Source: an uncultured Acetatifactor sp. | Lineage (GTDB): Bacteria > Bacillota > Clostridia > Lachnospirales > Lachnospiraceae | Direction: 5' to 3' | DNA: 51,200 nucleotides | Assembly (NCBI GenBank): GCA_910580225.1 | Contig: CAJTXE010000032.1 | Location: forward strand, 1-51,200 | In this document: positions 8,455 to 16,681 of the stretch, in pieces | Numbering within the stretch: the stretch's first letter is position 1 | Layout: each line of letters starts with the position of its first letter | Made by a program: the position numbers and the translations under genes | Notes under the pieces: model-generated | The model's database searches: none | What the model was told of the DNA's origin: nothing | Seen by the model: the letters and a program-made list of their open reading frames with translations, nothing else

Positions 8455-9111
8455 TTACAGACTGCCCTCTCCAGTCTCCAGCTTCTCTCCCCTGCGAATA
8501 TTATAAGACAGCTTCATCAGGCTGTCCGACAAATGCACATTTTCCACCTGGATGCCTTCGGGAACATTCAGATCCACATGGGCAAAATTCCAGATCGCAC
8601 GGATTCCGGTCTGTACCAACCTCTCTGCTACGGACACTGCTCCGGTTTTCGGTATAGTTAATACCGCAATATCGATATCATTCTCCGCGATAAATCGTTC
8701 CATCTCCTCCATGGGCATTACACTGACATCCCTTACCTTTGTACCTGCCAGATCAGGATTACAGTCAAACATTCCGCGGAAAATAAATCCCCGCCTCTCA
8801 AAATTCAGGTAATTTCCCAGCGCACGCCCCAGGTTTCCTGCCCCGATTATGATAAAATTGTGCTGTCTGTCCAATCCCAGAATCTTTCCGATCTCGTTGT
8901 AAAGATACTCTACGTTATAACCGTATCCCTGCTGTCCAAATCCGCCGAAATTATTGAAATCCTGCCGTATCTGAGATGCTGTCACTTTCATCAGCCCACT
9001 TAAATCCCGGGAAGATATCCTTTCCACGCCCTGGTCCTTCAGTTCTCCCAGATATCGAAAATATCTGGGAAGACGTCCGATTACAGCCTGTGATATTTCC
9101 TTTTCTTCCAA
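8455..9111 (-). CDS. rex: Redox-sensing transcriptional repressor Rex
   Basis: This 218-residue Rex senses the NADH/NAD+ ratio and represses fermentation and energy genes. The winged-helix domain (about 1-75) contains AVIGRLPRYFRYL and the recognition segment TASQIRQDFNNFGGFGQQGYGY. The Rossmann domain (about 80-205) has the IGAGNLGRALGNYL dinucleotide loop. A TTG start at 9111 is chosen because GGAGG is 8 nt upstream and it gives the usual family N-terminus. A GTG at 9132 would place the ribosome site inside the gene. It has its own promoter at 9158-9186. I saw no clear Rex operator (TTGTTAA...TTAACAA) at its promoter. Confidence 0.95.
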   Translation of the reverse strand: MEEKEISQAVIGRLPRYFRYLGELKDQGVERISSRDLSGLMKVTASQIRQDFNNFGGFGQQGYGYNVEYLYNEIGKILGLDRQHNFIIIGAGNLGRALGNYLNFERRGFIFRGMFDCNPDLAGTKVRDVSVMPMEEMERFIAENDIDIAVLTIPKTGAVSVAERLVQTGIRAIWNFAHVDLNVPEGIQVENVHLSDSLMKLSYNIRRGEKLETGEGSL

Positions 9112-9157
9112 TGTCCTTACCTCCGTTTGCACATGGCAGACACTGCGCTACTTTATT

Positions 9158-9186
9158 ATCATAGCAAACTGTGAAATTCCTGTCAA
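9158..9186 (-). promoter_or_regulatory. Sigma-A-type promoter of rex
   Basis: On the minus strand, consensus TTGACA (9181-9186) and TATGAT (9158-9163) have a 17-bp spacer, giving a leader of about 45 nt before the TTG start. The 305-nt divergent region to the ABC-F gene contains this promoter and the one at 9344. I see nothing else in it. Confidence 0.85.
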
Positions 9187-9343
9187 TCATTTCCAGTTGT
9201 CCGGCCGCGATTCCCGGCCCATACAAATCTCGCTGCATTGCACAGTGACGCAATTATGACTTTAACAGGCGGACGCTGTCTGAACTATTGCCGTATAACC
9301 TTCTTCCTGTCATACAATATTTTGCATCACCTCAAAACCAAAC

Positions 9344-9372
9344 TTGACAGCGGCCTGCAACCACAGTAAAAT
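9344..9372 (+). promoter_or_regulatory. Sigma-A-type promoter of the ABC-F gene
   Basis: Consensus TTGACA (9344-9349), 17-bp spacer, TAAAAT (9367-9372). The leader is only about 38 nt, with AAAGGG before the ATG. There is no room for an attenuator like those found ahead of some resistance ABC-F genes. Confidence 0.85.
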
Positions 9373-9416
9373 AAAAAAGCGGTTCCAACAGGACCCATAA
9401 AGAAAGGGCAGAAATC

Positions 9417-11387
9417 ATGATACTATCCTGTCAGAATATTAGCAAATCTTTTATTGAAAATAAAGTATTGGAAAACGTCAGTTTCCATATAGAAGACTAT
9501 GATCATGCCGCCATTGTAGGTATCAACGGTGCCGGAAAAACCACTCTGCTGCGCATTCTGGTTGGAGAATTGCAGCCGGACGAGGGTTCTGTCACCCTAT
9601 CCAAAAATAAGACAGTAGGATACCTGGCCCAGGACGATGCTGTGGACTCTTCAAATACGATTTATAAAGAACTTTTATCCGTAAAACAGCACCTGCTTGA
9701 TCTGGAACTCCGCATCCGGCAATGCGAAGCCGCCATGCATTCCGCAAGAGACCCTGAACTGGAATCCCTAATGAATCGGTATGCCAATTTCACTCACGCC
9801 TTTGAAGCAGACGGCGGATACACATATAAAAGTGAAGTCACCGGCGTTTTAAAAGGTCTGGGTTTCACGGAAAATGACTTTGACAAGTCAATATCAACTT
9901 TATCCGGCGGACAGAAAACCCGCGTTGCCTTAAGCAAACTTCTGCTGAAAAACCCGGATCTGATTATTCTGGACGAACCTACCAACCATCTGGATATGAA
10001 TTCCATCACTTGGTTGGAAACCTATCTCGTCAATTATAAGGGAGCCGTTATTGTAGTCTCTCATGACCGGTATTTTCTAAATCGTATTACCAACAGGATA
10101 ATCGAGATCGACCAGACAAAGGCCACTGTTTTCACAGGCAATTACTCTGATTATGCGGTAAAAAAGGAACAACTCCGGACAGCCGCCATGCATGCTTATC
10201 TGAATCAGCAGCGTGAAATCAGGCATCAGGAGGCCGTCATTGAGAAGCTGCGTTCCTTCAATCGGGAAAAGTCTATTAAACGCGCTCAAAGCAGAGAAAA
10301 AATGCTGGATAAGATAGAATTGCTGGATAAACCAACTGAGACCAGGGCTGATATGCACATTCGGCTGACTCCCAGAAAACAAAGCGGAAACGATGTACTG
10401 ACTGTAGAGAATCTGGGAAAATCCTTTGGTGCCCTGTCCCTCTTCGAGCATATCGATCTGGAAATCAAACGGGGAGAACATGTGGCTGTCATTGGCGACA
10501 ACGGAACTGGAAAGACTACTCTGCTGAAAATTCTGAACGGCCTGCTGACACCAGATCAGGGACGTTTTCGCTTGGGTGTCAATGTAGAAATCGGCTATTA
10601 TGACCAGGAACACCATGTACTCCATGGAAAAAAGACTTTATTTGAGGAAATTTCGGATGATTACCCTACTCTCAATAATACGGAAATCCGCAATCTTCTG
10701 GCTGCTTTTCTGTTTACAGGAGATGATGTCTTTAAGCGGATAGAAGATTTAAGCGGTGGTGAGAGGGGACGGGTTTCTCTCGCAAAATTGATGCTGAGCA
10801 ATGCCAATTTCCTGATCCTGGACGAGCCTACCAATCATCTGGACATTGTTTCCAAAGAAATTCTGGAAGATGCCCTGAACAATTATGAAGGAACCGTGCT
10901 CTATGTGTCCCATGACCGTTATTTTATCAATCGGACAGCCCACAGAATTCTGGATTTGGAAGCACAAAGATTTGTAAATTATATCGGAAACTATGATTAC
11001 TATCTGGAAAAGCATGGCGCGGCAGCTTCTGCAGGGTTGGCACTGGGCTCTTCTTCTGATACTTTGAGGGATACTGTCTCCGACAAAAACAGAACTGCGG
11101 AAGACGGAGCAGCTTCCGCTCCCCAATCCAGAATCACCGAAAGCAAACTGGACTGGCAGGCAAAAAAAGAGGAACAGGCCAGACTCCGAAAAAAGGAAAA
11201 CGATCTCAAAAAGTGTGAAGAGCGGATCGCAGCCCTGGAAATGAGAAACCGTGAAATTGATCTGTGTATGTCGGATCCCTCCATAGCTACCCAGGCCGCA
11301 AAACTTCAGGAATTTGCCAGCGAACAGAACCTGATTATGACAGAACTGGAAACATTATATGCTAAGTGGGAAATTCTGGCAGAATAA
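9417..11387 (+). CDS. ABC-F family ATPase, YdiF-like
   Basis: This 656-residue soluble protein has two ABC domains and no membrane segments. The first domain has GINGAGKTT and LSGGQKTR. The second has GDNGTGKTT and LSGGERGR. Both have the LDEPTNHLD Walker B/D-loop of ABC-F proteins. The linker (about 240-320) is charged, and a C-terminal coiled coil (about 585-650) is present, as in YdiF/Uup-type members. ABC-F proteins act on ribosomes during translation. YdiF-type members are housekeeping, while others protect against antibiotics. The short leader argues against drug-induced control. It is monocistronic between its own promoter and a strong terminator. Confidence 0.92.
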   Translation: MILSCQNISKSFIENKVLENVSFHIEDYDHAAIVGINGAGKTTLLRILVGELQPDEGSVTLSKNKTVGYLAQDDAVDSSNTIYKELLSVKQHLLDLELRIRQCEAAMHSARDPELESLMNRYANFTHAFEADGGYTYKSEVTGVLKGLGFTENDFDKSISTLSGGQKTRVALSKLLLKNPDLIILDEPTNHLDMNSITWLETYLVNYKGAVIVVSHDRYFLNRITNRIIEIDQTKATVFTGNYSDYAVKKEQLRTAAMHAYLNQQREIRHQEAVIEKLRSFNREKSIKRAQSREKMLDKIELLDKPTETRADMHIRLTPRKQSGNDVLTVENLGKSFGALSLFEHIDLEIKRGEHVAVIGDNGTGKTTLLKILNGLLTPDQGRFRLGVNVEIGYYDQEHHVLHGKKTLFEEISDDYPTLNNTEIRNLLAAFLFTGDDVFKRIEDLSGGERGRVSLAKLMLSNANFLILDEPTNHLDIVSKEILEDALNNYEGTVLYVSHDRYFINRTAHRILDLEAQRFVNYIGNYDYYLEKHGAAASAGLALGSSSDTLRDTVSDKNRTAEDGAASAPQSRITESKLDWQAKKEEQARLRKKENDLKKCEERIAALEMRNREIDLCMSDPSIATQAAKLQEFASEQNLIMTELETLYAKWEILAE

Positions 11388-11394
11388 TCATATG

Positions 11395-11426
11395 CCCTGC
11401 CATGCCAGTACATGACAGGGTTTTTT
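11395..11426 (+). terminator. Terminator of the ABC-F gene
   Basis: A 10-bp stem with one mismatch (11395-11404 with 11411-11420) is followed by six Ts (11421-11426). Confidence 0.88.
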
Positions 11427-11454
11427 CTGCAATATTCAGGATACTCAGAACCAT

Positions 11455-12663
11455 TTACAGAAGCGACTCCAATGTCTTCCGAATCGCCTGGATAAACTCC
11501 AGACTATTAAGAATAACCGGATTCTCACAGGCAGAAATCAAAGACAGGCTTTTAGTCATCTTACCCTCCTCCACCGTCTTCACACAGGCCTGCTCCAACT
11601 TTTCCCCAAAAGCCGTCAGTTCTGCAACGCCATCCAGCTCGCCTCTTTTCTTCAGTGCTCCGGTCCAGGCAAAAATAGTAGCGATAGAATTGGTGGAAGT
11701 CTCCTCCCCCTTCAGATGTTTATAATAATGGCGCTGTACGGTTCCATGTGCTGCCTCATATTCATAAACGCCGCTGGGAGATACCAGAACAGAAGTCATC
11801 ATAGATAAATCACCATAGGCCGTGGCAACCATATCCGACATCACATCACCATCATAATTCTTGCATGCCCAGATAAAACCTCCTTCCGAACGGATCACCC
11901 TGGCTACAGCATCGTCAATCAGAGTGTAGAAATATTCAATGCCCAGAGCTTCAAATTTCTCCCTGTATTCTTCGTCATAGAACTCCTGAAAAATATCCTT
12001 AAATGTATGATCATACTTTTTAGAAATGGTATCCTTGGTGGAAAACCAGAGATCCTGCTTCGTATCCACAGCATACTGGAAACAGGCTCTGGCAAAGCTG
12101 CGGATAGACTGTTCCGTATTATGGATGCCCTGGAGAATTCCCGGGCCTTTGAATTCATGAATCAGTTCTGTAGTTCTGGTGCCATCCTCTGCCGTAAATA
12201 CCAGTTCTGCTCTGCCTGCGCCCGGTACCTGGATCTCAGTATTTTTATAGACATCACCATAGGCATGACGGGCAATTGTGATAGGCTTCGTCCAGTTTGC
12301 CACATAAGGAACGATTCCTTTCACCAAGATTGGCGTACGGAATACCGTACCGTCCAGAATCGCCCGGATGGTACCATTGGGGCTTTTCCACATTTCCTTC
12401 AGATCATATTCCTTCATCCTGGCACCATTGGGCGTGATGGTAGCACATTTTACAGCCACGCCGTACTTCAATGTGGCATTGGCAGAGTCCACCGTCACCT
12501 GATCATCTGTGGCATTTCGGTGCTCCAGACCAAGATCATAATACTCCGTCTTCAAATCTATGTACGGAAGCAGGAGTTCATCCTTGATCATCTGCCAGAG
12601 GATCCTGGTCATTTCGTCACCGTCCATCTCCACCAATGGAGTGGTCATTTTAATCTTATCCAT
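11455..12663 (-). CDS. icd: NADP-dependent isocitrate dehydrogenase
   Basis: This 402-residue enzyme oxidises isocitrate to 2-oxoglutarate, feeding glutamate synthesis in an anaerobe with an incomplete citric acid cycle. The sequence is of the eukaryotic-like homodimeric type: LVEMDGDEMTRILW at the N-terminus, SPNGTIRAILDGTVFR for substrate binding, CKNYDGDVMSDMVA for metal binding, and EAAHGTVQRHYYKHLKG plus TNSIATIFAW for cofactor binding. GAGGAG lies 6 nt before the ATG. It follows the GntR gene by 77 nt with no terminator, so it is probably co-transcribed from the regulator's promoter. Confidence 0.95.
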   Translation of the reverse strand: MDKIKMTTPLVEMDGDEMTRILWQMIKDELLLPYIDLKTEYYDLGLEHRNATDDQVTVDSANATLKYGVAVKCATITPNGARMKEYDLKEMWKSPNGTIRAILDGTVFRTPILVKGIVPYVANWTKPITIARHAYGDVYKNTEIQVPGAGRAELVFTAEDGTRTTELIHEFKGPGILQGIHNTEQSIRSFARACFQYAVDTKQDLWFSTKDTISKKYDHTFKDIFQEFYDEEYREKFEALGIEYFYTLIDDAVARVIRSEGGFIWACKNYDGDVMSDMVATAYGDLSMMTSVLVSPSGVYEYEAAHGTVQRHYYKHLKGEETSTNSIATIFAWTGALKKRGELDGVAELTAFGEKLEQACVKTVEEGKMTKSLSLISACENPVILNSLEFIQAIRKTLESLL

Positions 12664-12740
12664 CGTCTTCTCCTCACTTTCTTTCTATTGATATGGTTCT
12701 ACCCCAAGGTTACCGGCAGCTTGTTCCGGATGTTTCCCGC

Positions 12741-13439
12741 TTATGCCAGCCCGTCTCTCACATAAGCCTCATGGAGTCCGTTTTCCACCATATTCTCGTA
12801 GGCATTGATCATATGCTGATGAGCCAGCCGCTCTGCCAGATCAGCATTGCAGGACTTAATCGCTTCCATTATCCCCTTATGTTCTTCGTTAGACTTGGGG
12901 CCTCTGTTCACATTTGCCAGGGTCTTCCGACGCACCCGCAGCACATACTGATGAAAATCTTTCAGCTGATGCTCCAGAAGCTTACTGTCACAGGCCTCAT
13001 ACATGATGTCATGAAAACGATTGTCCAGCTCCGCCAGTTGCTCCAAATGCCCCTTCCCGGCATGGAACTCTGCCAAATACACGTTTTCTTCCATCTCCTC
13101 CATCTGCTCCTCTGTGATATGTTCCGTAGCCCATCTGGCACAAAGTCCCTCCAGCAATGACCGGATCATATAGATATCTTTTACATCCTTCTCTGTGATG
13201 CCTGTGACATAAGCCCCTTTGTTCGGAATAATCTGGATCAGGCCCTCCAGCTCCAGCTGCCGAAAGGCCTCTCTCACCGGGGTACGGCTGACTCCCATTT
13301 CCTCCCCGATAGCCACTTCTCTTAATTCCTCGTGCTCCGCATATCTGCCGCTGAGAATATCTTCCCTCAGTCGATGAAATACCCGGCCCCGCAGGGAGTA
13401 CTTATCCGTAACTTCCTGCTTTACATCATAATGACTCAT
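12741..13439 (-). CDS. FadR-subfamily GntR transcriptional regulator
   Basis: This 232-residue regulator has an N-terminal winged helix (about 15-80, with LREVAIGEEMGVSRTPVREAFRQLELEGLI). A C-terminal FCD ligand domain follows (about 90-220, with the DNRFH metal/ligand motif and HQHMINAYENM). FCD-type regulators usually bind organic acids such as citrate or other carboxylates. It sits directly upstream of icd in the same orientation, so control of isocitrate/citrate metabolism is a reasonable inference. A perfect 12-bp palindrome of the GntR operator type overlaps the -10 of its promoter (13592-13603), which suggests autoregulation. Confidence 0.9.
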   Translation of the reverse strand: MSHYDVKQEVTDKYSLRGRVFHRLREDILSGRYAEHEELREVAIGEEMGVSRTPVREAFRQLELEGLIQIIPNKGAYVTGITEKDVKDIYMIRSLLEGLCARWATEHITEEQMEEMEENVYLAEFHAGKGHLEQLAELDNRFHDIMYEACDSKLLEHQLKDFHQYVLRVRRKTLANVNRGPKSNEEHKGIMEAIKSCNADLAERLAHQHMINAYENMVENGLHEAYVRDGLA

Positions 13440-13591
13440 TATCCTTTTTCATACCTCCATGCCTGCAGGCATATTTTTTATATTCGTATCTTCATTCACC
13501 CATTCTTTGATTCCCGCCACCAACGGAGAACTTTTTCTGATCTGCGCATCTCTCTTCAGACCAAAACAGATATTGATCCAATGCTCGTATT

Positions 13592-13620
13592 ATTGTATAC
13601 AATCATGAGGATTATGTCAA
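13592..13620 (-). promoter_or_regulatory. Promoter of gntR-icd with overlapping operator palindrome
   Basis: On the minus strand, TTGACA (13615-13620) and TACAAT (13592-13597) have a 17-bp spacer. The -10 forms half of the perfect palindrome ATTGTATACAAT (13592-13603), matching the TnGTATACnA pattern of FadR-type GntR operators. It is 152 nt upstream of the ATG. Confidence 0.85.
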
Positions 13621-13656
13621 TGGTTTTTCCGAAAATATATGCTTATTCTCCTTATA

Positions 13657-14559
13657 TCATCCCAACATCCCCTCCACATTCAGCATGCCCCAACCCTGAC
13701 GATTCCAGGGAAGCCCAAGATCCGTAGCGGTATACTGCAGTTTCCGCTTGCATTCTATGTTGGTCATATCAGAATATTTTTGAAATGCCAGCGCTGCCGC
13801 TCCTGACACAATGGGAGTCGCCATTGAAGTACCGCTTTTTGTCACATAAGCATTTCTGATTATATGACCTGTCTTCCTGTAATTCACACTGCAGGAAACG
13901 ATATCCGTCCCGGGCGCCACCAAATCCGGCTTTCGAAAAAAACCTCCCACTGCCCCCCTGCCCGAATACAATTCACACCTCCCTGGATGATGCAACGCAT
14001 ATCTGCCGTCGTGACACCCTATCGTCAGGGCCCTGCCTCCTCCTACTGCGGACAGGGTTCCGTCTCCGGGTCCCTTATTACCCGCTGCACACACCACCAG
14101 AATTCCCTTCTCCCAGATCTCATCCACCTTGTCCCGTAAGATGCTTTCTTTCTCTACTTCCTCCATAGTACCGATTCCCACGGAAATATTCAGAATCCTT
14201 ATCCGATATTCTTCTCTTATCTTTAACACCCATTCCATGCCTTCCAGCATGGCCTCTGTTCTTCCGTCTCCTTTCCTGTCCAAAACCTTTCCCACTACCA
14301 GCCGCATTCCGGGAGCCATTCCCCGATATCTTCCTCCGGACAGTTTACCGCTCCCACATAATATACCGCATACATGCGTCCCATGACCGCTGTCATCATA
14401 GGGTAATGTCCTGTGTCCCACAAAATCCCTGAAACACACTAACCGACCCTGCAGGTCAGGATGCATGCCAATGCCGGTATCCAATACGGCCACTGTCACT
14501 CCGCTCCCGTCCAGCCCGTCCGGCACATTTCCCGCAATCAAATCTCTTACACGTTGCAT
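13657..14559 (-). CDS. Subtilisin-family (S8) serine peptidase, intracellular type
   Basis: This 300-residue protease has a complete triad: Asp in AVLDTGIGMHPDL (about residue 27), His in DSGHGTHVCGIL (about 60), oxyanion Asn in CAAGNKGPGDG, and Ser in KSGTSMATPIVSGAAA (about 252). There is no signal peptide or propeptide, as in intracellular subtilisins. The start is odd. The ATG at 14559 comes 5 nt after the T-run of the preceding gene's terminator and has no ribosome site. GTG codon 11 is an alternative with only a weak GGGA. It lies just downstream of the two LRR genes, but a terminator separates them. Substrate unknown. Confidence 0.88.
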   Translation of the reverse strand: MQRVRDLIAGNVPDGLDGSGVTVAVLDTGIGMHPDLQGRLVCFRDFVGHRTLPYDDSGHGTHVCGILCGSGKLSGGRYRGMAPGMRLVVGKVLDRKGDGRTEAMLEGMEWVLKIREEYRIRILNISVGIGTMEEVEKESILRDKVDEIWEKGILVVCAAGNKGPGDGTLSAVGGGRALTIGCHDGRYALHHPGRCELYSGRGAVGGFFRKPDLVAPGTDIVSCSVNYRKTGHIIRNAYVTKSGTSMATPIVSGAAALAFQKYSDMTNIECKRKLQYTATDLGLPWNRQGWGMLNVEGMLG

Positions 14560-14564
14560 AATAC

Positions 14565-14608
14565 AAAAAGTCCCGGCATATACTTTCCTTCATTGTATGC
14601 CGGGACTT
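14565..14608 (-). terminator. Strong terminator of the sortase/LRR operon
   Basis: A 13-bp perfect stem (14568-14580 with 14596-14608) is followed on the minus strand by five Ts (14565-14569). It ends 5 nt before the ATG of the S8 peptidase. Confidence 0.9.
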
Positions 14609-14641
14609 CCCATTCCGTTCTATTCTACATTGCCTTACGCT

Positions 14642-16678
14642 TTATTGTTCGTTATCTTCTTCCACAACTCTGCTGCCGCATACCCCAATCATTGATGGTT
14701 GTGCTGTCTCAAATCGAAATGCCTCCACGTCGCCTACCGTCACAGTCTCTGCCGGCAATAACTCCAGCTGTCCATTTCCATCCAGTGTAAACAGATTCAG
14801 CTGTTGTCCCTTCAATGCTTCCGGCACAGGAAGTACCACGCTTAGCTTCTGTTGTCCCAGTTTCTTCAGCGGAATTCCGCTTTCATCTGTGAGTCTCAAT
14901 TCATAAACCGACAGATTCTCTGGTAAAGCCGTCCCGAACACTCGCTGAAATGCAGCATCCATTTGTGTAAGATCCTCAGGACGACTGATATTTAAAGTGT
15001 AACTTCGATCCGCTCCCTCCAAAACTGTCTGACCGCTCTGAAAACCTTGGATTAATTCAGAATCAAAGAGTATCTCAAGCCCGCTTACTGTCACACCGGA
15101 AACCAACGTTTCGGCATCGGAAAGTCCGCGATAAGCGCTGTTGGAAAGACGTGTGGCAGATGATTCATAGGTAATCTCCGGTTCCTGCCCCTGGTAGACA
15201 ATGCCGGCACTTCCAAAAGCCTGAAGCCCTATCTTTTCTACGGAAGCAGGTACTACCACCTCAGTCATAGCTGTCCCCAGAAAAGCCCTGTCTTTGATCT
15301 CTTTTACACCGGCTCCCATATCCATCTGCCCCAGAGTACTGCACCCCTCAAAAGCTCCTTCACCGATTATCTCCAGACTGTCCGGCAATTTTACCCGTTC
15401 TATCTCTGCATGGTTTTGAAACACCTCTCCGGATAGCACTCGCACACCTTCCGGAATTGTCACCTCCGTGTCATTCCCCCGATAAGCAATCAATACACCT
15501 CCGGATATCAAAAAAGCATCTTCCTTCTGCCTGCTTTCTCCCTCCTGAAAAGCCTTTACCCATTGTGTATGCGAAAAAGCTTTCGGTTCTACACACATCA
15601 CCGTATCCGGAATCACCACATCTTCCAGGGCATCGCAATGGTAAAATGCCCCATAACCAATATGCCTCACTCCATCTGGCAAAACCACTGCCGTCAGAGT
15701 ACTCCTGGCGAAAGCGAACTCACCAATCTCTTCAATCCCTTCCGTCAAAGCCAGAGTCTCCAGCTCCCTGTTCCGATAATAAGCCTGATCCGCCACAGTC
15801 TTCCCGTCCACGATCCTGTATTTCGGAATATTTCCTTCCCCAATTTCTCCAGTGGAATTCCCCGCAGCAGATTCTCCTCTCCCACTCTCATATACATGCA
15901 GCTGTGTACTGTTTACCATCAATACTGCCTGATTACCCACAATCTGAGTAGAACCGATTAGATTTCCGGGTACCACTTCTGGCATTGTTGGCTGATCCGG
16001 TGTCTGCGAATCTGAATTCTGGTCTGTATCAGGAGAATTATCCCCACCGGCTATGGTATCCGGATTTTCATTATGATCCGGTTTTTCACCTGTATTATCT
16101 CCATATCCCGGCATTTTTTTTTGCCGTTCATAGAAATCCGCCGCATACTCTGCCGCCACAGTTCCCTCTTCGCAGTGAATGGTTACCTTTGTACATCCGT
16201 CAAAAGCAGAATCATGTATAGCAGTGGTTTCCTTGGGAATACTGATATCCTGCAGGTTCCCGCAATCTCCGAAAGCCTGAATTCCTATGGATGTTACATT
16301 AGAAGGAATCGATATCTGCTCAAGTCCGGTACATTTTGCAAATGCATAATCCCCTACTTCGCTCAATCCCCTCCCCAGAACTACCGTATCCAGATTGTCG
16401 CAGCCCCAGAATGCATAGGACTCAATCCGCGTAACAGAATTAGATAATACGACAAGCTCTACCTCCTTATTCTCTTCGAAAGCTCCTCTGCCTATGACTT
16501 CCACAGTACTGGGAATGGTCACATTTTTGTCCGTCCCTCTATATTTAATCAGAGTACTTCCTTCCATCCGAAAATCGGAGGCCGATGACTCTGCATCCGC
16601 CTCCGATACAGGAAGCAGCATGATCATCAGCGCCACGACTATCATCAGGACACTCAAATTACGCTTTTTCCTTCTCAT
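14642..16678 (-). CDS. Secreted BspA-like leucine-rich-repeat protein without wall anchor
   Basis: This 678-residue protein has an N-terminal signal peptide (MRRKKRN, then a hydrophobic core to about residue 27). Two blocks of BspA/TpLRR-type (LRR_5) repeats follow (about 38-175 and 285-490), with repeats of the form AFxxCxxLxxVxIPxxVxxIGxxAF. The blocks are separated by an acidic Pro/Asn/Asp linker (about 190-235). The C-terminal part (about 510-678) is not a repeat region and I do not recognise it. It has no LPXTG-like motif or terminal membrane helix, so it is probably released or non-covalently held. It starts 3 nt after the stop of the giant LRR gene, with AAAGGA upstream, and is the last gene of the sortase operon. 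Confidence 0.85.
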   Translation of the reverse strand: MRRKKRNLSVLMIVVALMIMLLPVSEADAESSASDFRMEGSTLIKYRGTDKNVTIPSTVEVIGRGAFEENKEVELVVLSNSVTRIESYAFWGCDNLDTVVLGRGLSEVGDYAFAKCTGLEQISIPSNVTSIGIQAFGDCGNLQDISIPKETTAIHDSAFDGCTKVTIHCEEGTVAAEYAADFYERQKKMPGYGDNTGEKPDHNENPDTIAGGDNSPDTDQNSDSQTPDQPTMPEVVPGNLIGSTQIVGNQAVLMVNSTQLHVYESGRGESAAGNSTGEIGEGNIPKYRIVDGKTVADQAYYRNRELETLALTEGIEEIGEFAFARSTLTAVVLPDGVRHIGYGAFYHCDALEDVVIPDTVMCVEPKAFSHTQWVKAFQEGESRQKEDAFLISGGVLIAYRGNDTEVTIPEGVRVLSGEVFQNHAEIERVKLPDSLEIIGEGAFEGCSTLGQMDMGAGVKEIKDRAFLGTAMTEVVVPASVEKIGLQAFGSAGIVYQGQEPEITYESSATRLSNSAYRGLSDAETLVSGVTVSGLEILFDSELIQGFQSGQTVLEGADRSYTLNISRPEDLTQMDAAFQRVFGTALPENLSVYELRLTDESGIPLKKLGQQKLSVVLPVPEALKGQQLNLFTLDGNGQLELLPAETVTVGDVEAFRFETAQPSMIGVCGSRVVEEDNEQ

Positions 16679-16681
16679 ATA

